This document shows, in pieces, positions 52,513 through 61,900 of a DNA stretch of 64,000 nucleotides. Made by a program: the position numbers and the translations under genes. This DNA comes from Betaproteobacteria bacterium (lineage in GTDB: Bacteria; Pseudomonadota; Gammaproteobacteria; Burkholderiales; Rhodocyclaceae): the NCBI GenBank assembly GCA_019136545.1, contig JAGVUA010000039.1:1-64000 (forward strand), given 5' to 3'. Every line of letters starts with the position of its first letter. Position 1 is the first letter of the stretch. The notes under the pieces are model-generated. The model was not told where the DNA came from. It ran no database searches and was given only the letters and a program-made list of their open reading frames with translations.

Positions 52513-53835
52513 ATGAGTCTCGATAGTCTGTTCAAGCCCCGATCGATTGCCGTGTATGGCGCATCGGCAACCGACAGCCGCAAGCTGGGCAACACCTTGC
52601 TGAAAAACGCCGCCGGCGGAACCGGCGACGTCCTCGCGGTCCACCCGGAAGCAGAGACGATCGACGGCATCCCGGCCGTCGCCAAGCTCAACCGTCGCAT
52701 CGATCTGGCCCTGATCTCGGTGCCGGACAAGCGCGTCGAAGCCGCGGTCATCGATGCCGCCGCCGCTGGCGCCGGTACCGCGATCGTTCTTTCCTCGGGT
52801 TTCGGCGAAACCGGGCCCGAGGGCCGCAAGGTACAGGATCGCCTCGTCGCAATCGCCCGGTCGTCCGGCATGCGGTTGGTCGGCCCCAACTGCATGGGCG
52901 TGGTCAGCCATCTCGGCGACGATCGCTGGCTGAACGGCTCCTACTTCTGGAGCATTCCCAACAAGCCTGGCGGCCTGTCGTTCGTCAGCCAGTCCGGCGC
53001 TTTCGGCGGCATGTTCTTCGGCCACCTGCGCGCCAGCGGCCTGGGGCTGTCGCGCTTTCTGAGCGTCGGCAACTCCGCCGACGTCGGCATTACCGACGCG
53101 CTTGAATGGCTGGGCGACGACCCGCAGACGACCGCCATCGGCATGTTCGTCGAAGGCTTTGGCGATGGTCGCCGCTTCGTCGACGTAGCGCGCAAGGTCA
53201 CCAGCAAGAAGCCCGTCGTCGTGCTCAAGGCGGGGAAGATGGCCGCCGGCGCCAAGGCCGCCGCCAGCCACACCGGCAGCATGGCCGGCAGCCATGCCGC
53301 GATCCGCGCCGGCCTGCGGCGCGCCGGCGTCATCGAAGCGGCCGACACCGAGTCCTTCTTCGACGCCATGGATGGCGCGGCAGTGGGGCTGCGCAAGAAG
53401 CTGGTGCGCAACATCGCCATCGTCACGATTTCCGGCGGCCCTTCGGTACTGGCGGCCGACGCCTCGGAACGCGCCGGACTGCTGTTGCCGGCGCTGGGCG
53501 CGGCCACCCTCGAGCGGCTGCGCGGCTTGGTACCGTCGTTCGCTGCGCTCGGCAACCCCATCGACCTGACGCCGCAATGCCCGATCGATCATTACGTTCC
53601 CGCGATCGAGGCGATCTACGCCGATCCGGCGGTCGAGGGCGTGGTGGCAATCAACTGCGGCCTGGACTTGAAGCCTTTCGGCACCGGCGTGGCCCGTGGC
53701 GTCGCCGCCACCGGCAAGCCAACGGCTGCTTTCGTGCTCGACGCGCCCGGCGTCGAAGCGGAAATGGCCGGTGCCGGCGTGCTTCGTTTCGCCTCGCCGG
53801 AACGCGCCGTCAATGCATTGGCATCAGGAGTTTAA
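52513..53835 (+). CDS. ADP-forming acyl-CoA synthetase, alpha subunit
   Basis: 440 residues. N-terminal CoA-binding Rossmann domain (SIAVYGASATDSRKLGN, VGPNCMGV), succinyl-CoA-ligase-like middle with the phosphohistidine loop around SHTGSMAG, and C-terminal Ligase-CoA domain. With the next gene it activates a carboxylic acid with ATP to give ADP plus phosphate. ATG 52513 is chosen; GAGG lies 9-10 nt upstream. Confidence 0.9.
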   Translation: MSLDSLFKPRSIAVYGASATDSRKLGNTLLKNAAGGTGDVLAVHPEAETIDGIPAVAKLNRRIDLALISVPDKRVEAAVIDAAAAGAGTAIVLSSGFGETGPEGRKVQDRLVAIARSSGMRLVGPNCMGVVSHLGDDRWLNGSYFWSIPNKPGGLSFVSQSGAFGGMFFGHLRASGLGLSRFLSVGNSADVGITDALEWLGDDPQTTAIGMFVEGFGDGRRFVDVARKVTSKKPVVVLKAGKMAAGAKAAASHTGSMAGSHAAIRAGLRRAGVIEAADTESFFDAMDGAAVGLRKKLVRNIAIVTISGGPSVLAADASERAGLLLPALGAATLERLRGLVPSFAALGNPIDLTPQCPIDHYVPAIEAIYADPAVEGVVAINCGLDLKPFGTGVARGVAATGKPTAAFVLDAPGVEAEMAGAGVLRFASPERAVNALASGV

Positions 53836-53837
53836 GC

Positions 53838-54464
53838 ATGAAAACACTGAGCGAATGGGAAAGCAAACGCCGTCTTCCCGACTTGCCGTATCCGCAGGAA
53901 GCCTTGGCCGTTTCCCGCGACAAAGCCCAGGAGTTCGTCGCGGCGCTGGGCAAGCCGATGGTTGCCAAGGCTTCCGGCGTCGCCCACAAGACCGAGGGCG
54001 GTCTGGTGCGCTTCGGCGTCTCGGCGCAAACGGTCGGCCCCATTTGGGATGAGCTTGCCGCCGCCGGCGATGGTACGGTCCTGCTCGCCGAACAGGTGAG
54101 CGCCGAGCTGGAGCTGATCGTTGGCGGCTATCGCGACCCGAGCTTCGGCCCCTTGGTCACCGTCGGCATCGGCGGCATCGCGGCGGAAATCTTCGGAGAC
54201 GTGGTGGCGCTGTTGGCGCCGCCGGAGCCCGGCGAGCTCGCCGCCGCGGTCAAGCAGCTCTCCGGACACAAGTTGTTGCAAGGCATCCGTGGCGGCCCGC
54301 CGGTTGACATTGGCGCGCTGGCGCGGATCGTAGACAGTGTTGCCGGACTGTTGGTCGACGACCCGATGGTCGCAGAAGTCGACTGCAATCCAGTCATGGT
54401 GTGCAAGGGCAAGCCTTTGGTGGTGGATGCGCTGGTGGTGCTCGCCGACGATGCGGGCGCCTGA
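53838..54464 (+). CDS. ADP-forming acyl-CoA synthetase, beta subunit (ATP-grasp)
   Basis: 208 residues, the ATP-grasp half (KPMVAKASGVAHKTEGGLVRFG, TVGIGGIAAEIFGDVV, VDCNPVMV). It follows alpha by 2 nt with CAGGAG upstream. Separate small beta subunits are known in archaeal and some bacterial acetyl/aryl-CoA synthetases. Together with the AMP-forming ligase at 58253 the operon has two ways of CoA activation. Confidence 0.9.
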   Translation: MKTLSEWESKRRLPDLPYPQEALAVSRDKAQEFVAALGKPMVAKASGVAHKTEGGLVRFGVSAQTVGPIWDELAAAGDGTVLLAEQVSAELELIVGGYRDPSFGPLVTVGIGGIAAEIFGDVVALLAPPEPGELAAAVKQLSGHKLLQGIRGGPPVDIGALARIVDSVAGLLVDDPMVAEVDCNPVMVCKGKPLVVDALVVLADDAGA

Positions 54465-54497
54465 CTCATTGATCAACTCTAGAATCGAGAGCGGACT

Positions 54498-55364
54498 ATG
54501 CAGGATATCAAGACTTACATGACGCCTTGTAGCGTAGGCGAGGCGGTGAAAGCGATGGCGGCAGGCGGCGTCACCGCGTTTTGCGGCGGCACGGACCTGT
54601 CGCCTCAGGTCGAATCCGGTGCCAGGCAGTACACGGCCACGCTGATGAACATTCGCCGCATCGAGGGCATGGGCGGCATCGCCGAACAGGGCGACAGCAT
54701 TCGCATCGGCGCCTTGACGACGGTGACGGAGATCCGTCGCGATCCGCTGATCGCCAAAGTGGCGCCCATCCTCGCCGAGGCCGCCGAGCACTTCGCCAGC
54801 GACCAGATCCGCAACGCCGCCTCGGTGGGTGGCAACATCTGCAACGCCTCCCCCGCCGGCGACATGATCAACCCGCTGCTGGTACTCGACGCCGAAGTGG
54901 AGCTTGCCCGCTGGCAGGACGGCGCCGTGGCGACGAGGCGTGTCGCCATGGCTGACTTTTTCCTCGCGCCGAGAAAGACGGTGAAGCGGGACGACGAACT
55001 CCTGACGGCGATCGTCTTCAAGCGGCCGGCAGCGGATTTCGTCGGTTATTTTCGCAAGTCCGGTCCGCGTCCGGCCCTGGAAATCTCGACCGTGTCGGTC
55101 GGCATCGGCGGCCGGATGAGCAATGGCGTCTTCCGTGACGTGCGCGTCGCCATGGGCTCGGTTGCACCGACGCCGTTGCGGGCACGCAATGTCGAAGCCG
55201 CCCTCGAAGGCAAACCGCTCAACGCCGACACCATTCGCGCCGCGGTGGCGGCAACCAGCGCCGACGCCAAACCCATCGACGACGTCCGCGCCAGCGCCTG
55301 GTATCGCGAACATCTCGTCAAAGTCTTCACCGAAGAGGTACTGAACCATGTCCTTGGAAACTGA
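54498..55364 (+). CDS. Molybdenum hydroxylase FAD subunit (xanthine dehydrogenase family)
   Basis: 288 residues. CO-dehydrogenase/XDH FAD-binding fold: CGGTDL at 29-34 and GGNICNASPAGD at 111-122 bind FAD. Length equals ordinary medium subunits; the 40-residue insert with an extra 4Fe-4S cluster that marks 4-hydroxybenzoyl-CoA reductase is absent. It passes electrons from the 2Fe-2S subunit to the acceptor. It overlaps the next gene by 17 nt. Confidence 0.93.
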   Translation: MQDIKTYMTPCSVGEAVKAMAAGGVTAFCGGTDLSPQVESGARQYTATLMNIRRIEGMGGIAEQGDSIRIGALTTVTEIRRDPLIAKVAPILAEAAEHFASDQIRNAASVGGNICNASPAGDMINPLLVLDAEVELARWQDGAVATRRVAMADFFLAPRKTVKRDDELLTAIVFKRPAADFVGYFRKSGPRPALEISTVSVGIGGRMSNGVFRDVRVAMGSVAPTPLRARNVEAALEGKPLNADTIRAAVAATSADAKPIDDVRASAWYREHLVKVFTEEVLNHVLGN

Positions 55365-55833
55365 GATCAAATTCACGCTCAACGGCCGCCCCGTGGCGGT
55401 GCGGGTGCCGGCAACGATGAAAACCTTGACCATGCTGCGTGAAGTGCTCGGCCTGACCGGCACCAAGTACGCGTGCGGCGAAGGCGAGTGCGGCGCCTGT
55501 ACCGTCAAGGTCGACGGCAAAACCCTCAATAGCTGCCTGATGCACGCCGTCGATTGCGACGGCCGTGAACTGGTCACCATCGAAGGCTTGAAGACGCCGG
55601 AGGGCATGAACCCGATGCAGCAGGCTTTCGTCGACCACGGTGCCGTGCAATGCGGTTTCTGCATGCCCGGCATGATCATGCAGGCCGACTACCTGGTGGG
55701 CGAAAATCCGCGCCTGACGCGCGAAGAGGCACAGCGCGGCCTCGAAGGCAACCTCTGCCGCTGCACCGGCTACACCAAGGTGCTCGACGCGGTGGCATCG
55801 GTGGCCGAGAAGAAGTGCTGCGGTCGCCTCTGA
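55348..55833 (+). CDS. Molybdenum hydroxylase 2Fe-2S subunit
   Basis: 161 residues. Plant-ferredoxin cluster C43, C48, C51, C63 and the second cluster C102, C105, C137, C139 (CGFC, CRCTGY). Both 2Fe-2S centres are intact. GAAGAGG precedes ATG 55348. Confidence 0.95.
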   Translation: MSLETEIKFTLNGRPVAVRVPATMKTLTMLREVLGLTGTKYACGEGECGACTVKVDGKTLNSCLMHAVDCDGRELVTIEGLKTPEGMNPMQQAFVDHGAVQCGFCMPGMIMQADYLVGENPRLTREEAQRGLEGNLCRCTGYTKVLDAVASVAEKKCCGRL

Positions 55834-55887
55834 GCGCATGGCACTCCATACCCCAAGGTCGTAAGAACACTTATAGAGAGCCATGCC

Positions 55888-58209
55888 ATGGAACAGAAAG
55901 TCACTGCTGCGTCTATTGAAAAGAAATCCTTGATCGGTCAGCGCGTCAAGAAGCCCGACGCGCCGGACAAGGCTACCGGCAAGACCCGTTACATCAACGA
56001 CATGGTGTTGCCGCAGATGCTGATCGGCAAGGTGCTGTTCGCGGGCCGACCGCATGCGAAGATCGTCAGCATGGACATCTCGGCGGCGGAACGACTGCCG
56101 GGCGTGTATGCCGTGCTGACCGGCAAGGACGCCGCCGGACTGAAGTTCGGCTTCGTGCGCGACAACGTGCCGCTCAAGGAAAAAGTGCTGTGCGAGCACG
56201 ACGAGGTCGCCGCGGTTGCCGCCGAAACCGAGGAAATCGCACTCAACGCGCTAAGCCTCATCAAGGTCGAGTACGAGGACCTGCCCGGCGTGTTTTCGCC
56301 GGAGGTGGGGCGCGAGGCATCGGCGCCGCAGCTTCGCGACAACTTTCCGGACAACAAGAGCCTGCGCTTCGAGTTCAAGCATGGCGACCTGGCGGCCGCC
56401 GAAGCGGCTTCCGACTTCATCGCCGACGACGTCTTCCGCCCGCACCACGTCACGCACTGCTGCATGGGCACGTCCTGCGCCATCGCCGATTTCGACAACA
56501 ACGGCAAACTGACCATCTGGACGCAGACTCAGTATCCGTACAACTACAAGATGGACCTCGCGCCGGCGCTTGGCATCACTCCCGGCGACATCCGCGTCAT
56601 GCAGCCTCCGGTCGGTGGTGCTTTCGGCTCCAAGCTGGACGTTTATCCCTACGAGCCGATCGCCGCCCTGCTGGCCAGAAAGACCGGCCGCCCCGTCAAG
56701 GTCATCTACTCGCGCGAGGACGAGTTCCGGGCTTCGCCGACGCGCCAGGCGGCGATCATCCACATGCGCACCGGCTGCAAGCGCGATGGCACGCTGACCT
56801 TCCGGACCGCCGACGTGCTGCTCGACAACGGCGCCTATACGTCCTGGGGGCCCACCATTCCGGTGATCATGATGCGGACCACCTCGGGCCACTATCGCGT
56901 GCCGGTGGTCGATTTCAAGGCGCAGGCGATCTACACCAACAACCCCTACGCCGGCTCCTTCCGCGGCTACGGCAACGTGCAGACGACCTACGCCACGGCG
57001 CAGCAGATGGATATTCTGGCGGACAAGCTGGACATGGACCCGCTCGCGTTCCATCTCAAGAACGCGCAAAAGTCGGGGGAAATCACGCCACAGAAATCCT
57101 TCCTCCGCGAATGCGTGCTCGCCGAATGCCTGGAAACGGCGGCGCAAGCGACCGATTACAGCCGCAAACGCGCCGCCTATGCGGCAGAGCGCGATAAGCC
57201 CGGCCGTTACAAGAAGGGCATCGGCCTGGCCTCGTCGATCCACAATGCCGGCGGCGCCAAGATCCACAAGTCTGACGGCATCGGCACCATCCTCAAGGTG
57301 GACGACTACGCCCGCGTCACGGTCATTACCGGCGCCTCCGAAATCGGCCAGGGCATCGACGCCGTCATCAACCTGATCGTCTCCGAAGAACTCGGCGTGC
57401 CGCTCGAGCACGTCACCATCGTCAACAACGACTCGGACATCGCGCCGTGGGACGTGGGCGTGCATGCGTCGCGCACAACCTTCATCGCCGGCAACGGCAC
57501 GCGCCAAGCCGCGCGCAAGGCCAAGGCCCAAATTCTGAAGGCCGCGGAAAAAATGCTCGGCGAGCCGGCGGACACGCTGGAACTGCGCGGCGGCTCCGTG
57601 GTGCGCGACCGGTGCGGCACTCCCTTGATCAAGCTCGACCGCCTGCTTCGGCAAATGCACTTCCAGGCGGTGCCTGAACTGGTAATGGTGACGGACTACT
57701 ATGAGCCCAACAGCGAGCCGGAAGGCGCCGACCACATATCCGATCACTCGGCGGCTTATTCCCATGCCGTGCATATCGCCGAGATCACCGTCGATACGCT
57801 GACCGGCGAGATCAAGGTGGACAAGATCACTTCCGCCCAGGACGTCGGCCGCGTGATCAATCGCATGGGCCTGGAAGCCCAGACGGAGGGAGGCATTGCC
57901 ATCGGACTCGGCTACGCGTTGAGCGAGAACATGCAGCTGGAGCAAGGCATTCTGCGGAATCCGAGCTTTCGCGACTACAAGCTCGTCACGGCGCCGGAAA
58001 TGCCCGAGCTGGAGATGCACTTCATCGAAAGCAATTGCGCCGAAGGTCCCTACGGCGCGAAAGGGGTTTCCGAGCTGCCAACCATCGTCATCGCCCCGGC
58101 GATTGCCAACGCCTTGTTCAACGCCACCGGCGTACGGATATTCAATCCCCCTTTGTCGCCCGAAAAAGTCGCGCGGGCCATTTACGAAAAGCAGCAGTCG
58201 GGCAAGTAG
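55888..58209 (+). CDS. Molybdenum hydroxylase Mo-binding subunit
   Basis: 773 residues, XDH-family large subunit. VGGAFGSK (about 242-248) binds molybdopterin, SFRGYGNVQ and EIGQGIDAVI line the site, and catalytic E729 lies in YGAKGVSE. The enzyme hydroxylates an aromatic or N-heterocyclic carbon with water. CoA ligases on both sides suggest a CoA-ester or its acid as substrate: 2-furoyl-CoA dehydrogenase-like and indoleacetate-hydroxylase-like roles both fit; 4-hydroxybenzoyl-CoA reductase is less likely (see the FAD subunit). Confidence 0.93.
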   Translation: MEQKVTAASIEKKSLIGQRVKKPDAPDKATGKTRYINDMVLPQMLIGKVLFAGRPHAKIVSMDISAAERLPGVYAVLTGKDAAGLKFGFVRDNVPLKEKVLCEHDEVAAVAAETEEIALNALSLIKVEYEDLPGVFSPEVGREASAPQLRDNFPDNKSLRFEFKHGDLAAAEAASDFIADDVFRPHHVTHCCMGTSCAIADFDNNGKLTIWTQTQYPYNYKMDLAPALGITPGDIRVMQPPVGGAFGSKLDVYPYEPIAALLARKTGRPVKVIYSREDEFRASPTRQAAIIHMRTGCKRDGTLTFRTADVLLDNGAYTSWGPTIPVIMMRTTSGHYRVPVVDFKAQAIYTNNPYAGSFRGYGNVQTTYATAQQMDILADKLDMDPLAFHLKNAQKSGEITPQKSFLRECVLAECLETAAQATDYSRKRAAYAAERDKPGRYKKGIGLASSIHNAGGAKIHKSDGIGTILKVDDYARVTVITGASEIGQGIDAVINLIVSEELGVPLEHVTIVNNDSDIAPWDVGVHASRTTFIAGNGTRQAARKAKAQILKAAEKMLGEPADTLELRGGSVVRDRCGTPLIKLDRLLRQMHFQAVPELVMVTDYYEPNSEPEGADHISDHSAAYSHAVHIAEITVDTLTGEIKVDKITSAQDVGRVINRMGLEAQTEGGIAIGLGYALSENMQLEQGILRNPSFRDYKLVTAPEMPELEMHFIESNCAEGPYGAKGVSELPTIVIAPAIANALFNATGVRIFNPPLSPEKVARAIYEKQQSGK

Positions 58210-58252
58210 GCAAGGTCAGGTACAGCGTCGCACTATCGCGAAAGCCATCTAA

Positions 58253-59773
58253 ATGAACATTGCCGACTGGATCGAAAAATGGGCGCAGGCCACGCCTAAC
58301 AAGGTCGCTCTTCGCTTCGAAGGCGAGGAGCTGACCTATCCTCAATTCAATGCCGCAATCAAAGCCGGCACGGAGGTCTTGAGACACCTTGGCATCGGCC
58401 CCGGAGATCGCATCGCCTACCTCGGGCAGAATCACCCGCAACTGCTGGTATTTCTGTTTGCCTGCGCGCGCCTGGGTGCCCTATTGGTGCCGCTCAACTG
58501 GCGCCTGGCCCCGCGCGAGCACGTCGGCATGCTGCTCGACTGCGGCGCGAAAGCCTTGTTCGTGGACGAGCCCTACCTGAAGCAATGCGAAAAGCTCGAT
58601 GCCGAATTGCCGGGCTGTCGGTTTGTGGCCGTCGGAGAAATCGGCAACGGCCGCTGGCCCCTGCTGGCCGACCTATTGCGGCAAGCCAAGGAGGAAGCGC
58701 CGCCCGCTGGCGTCGGCCTGGACAGTCCGCTGCTCATCATCTACACGTCCGGCACCACCGGCTCCCCCAAGGGAGCGGTGCTGACACAGGAAGCGATTCA
58801 ATACAACGCCTTCAACAGCGCCCTCCTGCATGACATGACCCGCCAGGATCTGATCCTGGCGTTGCTGCCGCTGTTCCATGTCGGCGGGCTGAACGTCCAG
58901 ATTACAACGGGTTTCTACGTCGGTGCCACCGTCATCCTCCATCGCGTTTTCGATCCGGAGCTCGTGCTGGAGGCGATCGTCACGCAAAAACCCACGTTGA
59001 CGATTTTCCTGCCCGCCCACATGCAAGCGCTGCGCAGCCTTCCCAACTGGGAAAGTTCCGATCTTTCGAGCCTGCGCGCGATATTGACCGGTTCGTGCTT
59101 CATTCCGCGCGACATGGTCCGTTACTGGCATGATCGCGGCATCCCCTTGCTCAACATGTACGGCGCCAGCGAGACCGCCCCGGTCGCCATTCACCAGACA
59201 ACCGCCAATACCTTCGCCACCGAGGGCTCCATCGGCTTCCCCGCGATGCACTGCGAAATCCGCATCATCGACGCGAACGGGGATGAATGCCCGACAGGAG
59301 AGCCCGGCGAGATACTCATTCGCGGCAAGAACGTCATGTCCCATTACTGGAACAACGAAGAGGCGACGCGATCCGCGCTTGCCGGCGGCTGGTTTCACAG
59401 TGGCGACATCGGTTACGTCAACCAGGAAGGCTGTTATTACATTATTGACCGCAAGAAAGACATGATCATTTCAGGCGGCGAGAACATCTATCCGACGGAA
59501 CTCGAGAACGTACTGATGATGCATCCCGACGTGCAGGAAGCGGCCGTGGTCGGCAGACCGGACGCACACTGGGGAGAGGTTCCGGTGGCGGTGATCGTGA
59601 CCAAGGGAAATCGTTCGCTCGGAAAAAGCGATATTCTTGAATGGTTCAATGGCAAGCTCGGCAGATACAAGCACCCCAAGGATGTGATCTTTGTCGATGA
59701 GTTGCCGCGCAATGAAATGCGCAAGGTGGTCAAGCACGTCTTGCGCGACATGGTGGCAAGCCATAGCGGATGA
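58253..59773 (+). CDS. AMP-forming acyl-CoA synthetase
   Basis: 506 residues, ANL family. YTSGTTGSPKG, YGASETAP, GDIGYVNQEGCYYIIDRKKD, and catalytic Lys in NEMRKVVKH. Similar in size to 2-furoyl-CoA and benzoate-type ligases. It follows the Mo hydroxylase by 43 nt and overlaps the MoaD-like gene by 4 nt (ATGA). Confidence 0.92.
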   Translation: MNIADWIEKWAQATPNKVALRFEGEELTYPQFNAAIKAGTEVLRHLGIGPGDRIAYLGQNHPQLLVFLFACARLGALLVPLNWRLAPREHVGMLLDCGAKALFVDEPYLKQCEKLDAELPGCRFVAVGEIGNGRWPLLADLLRQAKEEAPPAGVGLDSPLLIIYTSGTTGSPKGAVLTQEAIQYNAFNSALLHDMTRQDLILALLPLFHVGGLNVQITTGFYVGATVILHRVFDPELVLEAIVTQKPTLTIFLPAHMQALRSLPNWESSDLSSLRAILTGSCFIPRDMVRYWHDRGIPLLNMYGASETAPVAIHQTTANTFATEGSIGFPAMHCEIRIIDANGDECPTGEPGEILIRGKNVMSHYWNNEEATRSALAGGWFHSGDIGYVNQEGCYYIIDRKKDMIISGGENIYPTELENVLMMHPDVQEAAVVGRPDAHWGEVPVAVIVTKGNRSLGKSDILEWFNGKLGRYKHPKDVIFVDELPRNEMRKVVKHVLRDMVASHSG

Positions 59774-60021
59774 AATTAAAGTATTTCGCCTGGCTCAGGG
59801 AAAGCATGGGGTGCGACGAAGAGATCATCGCGCTGCCTGCCGAAGTAAAGAATGTCGGAATGCTGCTCGACTGGCTGGCGATGCAAGAAGAGCGGTATGA
59901 GCGGGCGTTGGAATTCGATGCTGTTGTGAAGATTTTCGTGAATCAGCGCTTTGCCGACAGAAATCATGCCGTATGCGACGATGATGAGGTATTTTTTGTA
60001 CCGCCGATTGCTGGCGGCTGA
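59770..60021 (+). CDS. MoaD/ThiS-family sulfur-carrier protein
   Basis: 83 residues, ubiquitin-like fold, ending in the Gly-Gly (PPIAGG) that is thiocarboxylated. It supplies sulfur for molybdopterin synthesis or another thiolation. A copy coupled to the CoA ligase of a Mo-hydroxylase operon could increase cofactor supply. Divergent from typical MoaD, so a different sulfur-transfer role is possible. Confidence 0.88.
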   Translation: MKLKYFAWLRESMGCDEEIIALPAEVKNVGMLLDWLAMQEERYERALEFDAVVKIFVNQRFADRNHAVCDDDEVFFVPPIAGG

Positions 60022-60077
60022 AAAAACCGAATCGCCGTCCATGATCGAAATTTGATAGCTCAACTGGAGAACTCCAC

Positions 60078-61676
60078 GTGACTTTGACCCTTCCCGCTGG
60101 CGTGCAGATCAACGCCCCCATTCATCCCCGCTTCGACGAAATCCTGACCAAGGACGCGCTCGAACTCGTCGCCAAACTGCACCGCGCCTTCGAAGCGCGC
60201 CGCCAGGACTTGCTCAAGACCCGCGTCGCCCGCCAAGCGCGCATCGACGCCGGCGAAATGCCGGACTTCCTGCCTGAAACCAAGCACATCCGCGAAGGCG
60301 ACTGGAAAGTCGCGGCACTGCCCCGCGCGCTGGAATGCCGTCGCGTCGAGATCACCGGCCCGGTCGAGCGCAAGATGATCATCAATGCCTTCAACTCGGG
60401 CGCCGATTCCTACATGACCGACTTCGAGGATTCCAACAGCCCGAACTGGTTCAACCAGGTCCAAGGCCAGGTGAATCTCTACGACGCCATTCGCCGCAAG
60501 ATCAGCTACACCAACGAAGCCGGCAAGAAGTACGAACTCAACGACAAGATCGCCACGCTGCAAATCCGCCCGCGTGGCTGGCACCTCGACGAGAAGCACG
60601 TCACCGTCGACGGTCAGCGCGTTTCCGGCGGCATCTTCGACTTCGCGCTGGTGTTCTTCCATAACGCCAAGGAGCAGGTAGCACGCGGCGCCGGTCCCTT
60701 CTTCTATCTGCCGAAGATGGAATCGCACCTCGAAGCGCGCCTCTGGAATGAAATCTTCTGCATGGCGCAGGACCACATCGGCATGCCGCGCGGCACCATC
60801 AAAGCCACCGTGCTGGTGGAAACGATCCTGGCCACGTTCGAAATGGAAGAGATTCTCTACGAACTGCGCGAGCACAGCGCCGGTCTCAATGCCGGCCGCT
60901 GGGACTATATTTTCAGCGCCATCAAGAAATTCAAGCGCAACAAGGACTTCTGCCTGGCCAACCGTGGCGCCATCACCATGGAAGTGCCCTTCATGCGCAG
61001 CTATGCGCTGGCCCTGGTGAAAGCCTGTCACAAGCGCGGCGCGCCGGCCATCGGCGGCATGAGCGCACTGATTCCGATCAAGAACGATCCCGCGGCCAAC
61101 GAGAAGGCGCTGGCGGGCATTCGCCACGACAAGACGCGCGACGCCAACGACGGCTACGACGGTGGCTGGGTGGCCCATCCGGGCCTGGTGCCGATCGCCA
61201 TGGAAGAGTTCGTCAAGGTGCTCGGCGACAAGCCGAACCAGTGGGGCAAACAACGTACCGACACTTTTGGTCCCCAGGACTGGTTGAACTTTCTTCCCGA
61301 ACAGCCCATCACCGAAGCCGGCCTGCGCAACAACATCAACGTCGGCATCCACTACCTCGGCAGCTGGCTGGCCGGCAACGGCTGCGTGCCGATCCACAAT
61401 CTCATGGAAGACGCCGCCACCGCTGAGATCTCGCGTTCGCAGGTATGGCAATGGGTCGTGTCGCCGAAGGGCAAGCTCGACGATGGCCGCAAAGTCACCG
61501 CCGAGATGGTCAGGGCCATGATCCCCGAGGAACTCGCCAAGGTGAAAAGCGTGGTGGTCGCCAACGGCGAGAAGACCGAGACCTACGATCAAGCCGCAGG
61601 TATTTTCGAGAAAATGGCGCTGGCAGACGAGTATCCGGAATTCCTGACGCTGCCGTTGTACGAAGCGATGGAATAA
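60078..61676 (+). CDS. aceB: Malate synthase A
   Basis: 532 residues, the size of AceB. Conserved TDFEDSNSPNW, LQIRPRGWHLDEKHV, FFYLPKMESHLEARLWNE, RGTIKATVLVETI and the C-terminal catalytic IHNLMEDAATAEISR. It condenses glyoxylate with acetyl-CoA in the glyoxylate shunt, needed when acetyl-CoA is the main carbon source. The start is GTG 60078 (GGAGAACTCCAC). It is 56 nt after the MoaD-like gene and may be read with it. Confidence 0.96.
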   Translation: MTLTLPAGVQINAPIHPRFDEILTKDALELVAKLHRAFEARRQDLLKTRVARQARIDAGEMPDFLPETKHIREGDWKVAALPRALECRRVEITGPVERKMIINAFNSGADSYMTDFEDSNSPNWFNQVQGQVNLYDAIRRKISYTNEAGKKYELNDKIATLQIRPRGWHLDEKHVTVDGQRVSGGIFDFALVFFHNAKEQVARGAGPFFYLPKMESHLEARLWNEIFCMAQDHIGMPRGTIKATVLVETILATFEMEEILYELREHSAGLNAGRWDYIFSAIKKFKRNKDFCLANRGAITMEVPFMRSYALALVKACHKRGAPAIGGMSALIPIKNDPAANEKALAGIRHDKTRDANDGYDGGWVAHPGLVPIAMEEFVKVLGDKPNQWGKQRTDTFGPQDWLNFLPEQPITEAGLRNNINVGIHYLGSWLAGNGCVPIHNLMEDAATAEISRSQVWQWVVSPKGKLDDGRKVTAEMVRAMIPEELAKVKSVVVANGEKTETYDQAAGIFEKMALADEYPEFLTLPLYEAME

Positions 61677-61900
61677 GGCCGATACCGTCCACATCGAGAC
61701 TTCGTTGGCGATGCGCAGACATGCTCCCGTTTGCGCAATCGCGCTAACGATCGGCTGGCATGTAAGTTATATTTTCCCGACCAAGGGATGCGCTCGATGT
61801 CCACGTCGGTAGTCAGGTCATTTAGGGAATGGTGCAGTCTTACAACAGGAGTAGTTCAGTCGGGGTGTCCCGCAATTTGCAACGATAGAGGAGACGTATC

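Noticed and set aside
54470..54477. TTGATCAA as an FNR/CRP site
   Set aside because: No 4-nt spacer between the half-sites, so it does not match TTGATnnnnATCAA.
54498..58209. 4-hydroxybenzoyl-CoA reductase
   Set aside because: The FAD subunit lacks the insert carrying the extra 4Fe-4S cluster; general Mo hydroxylase is the safer call.
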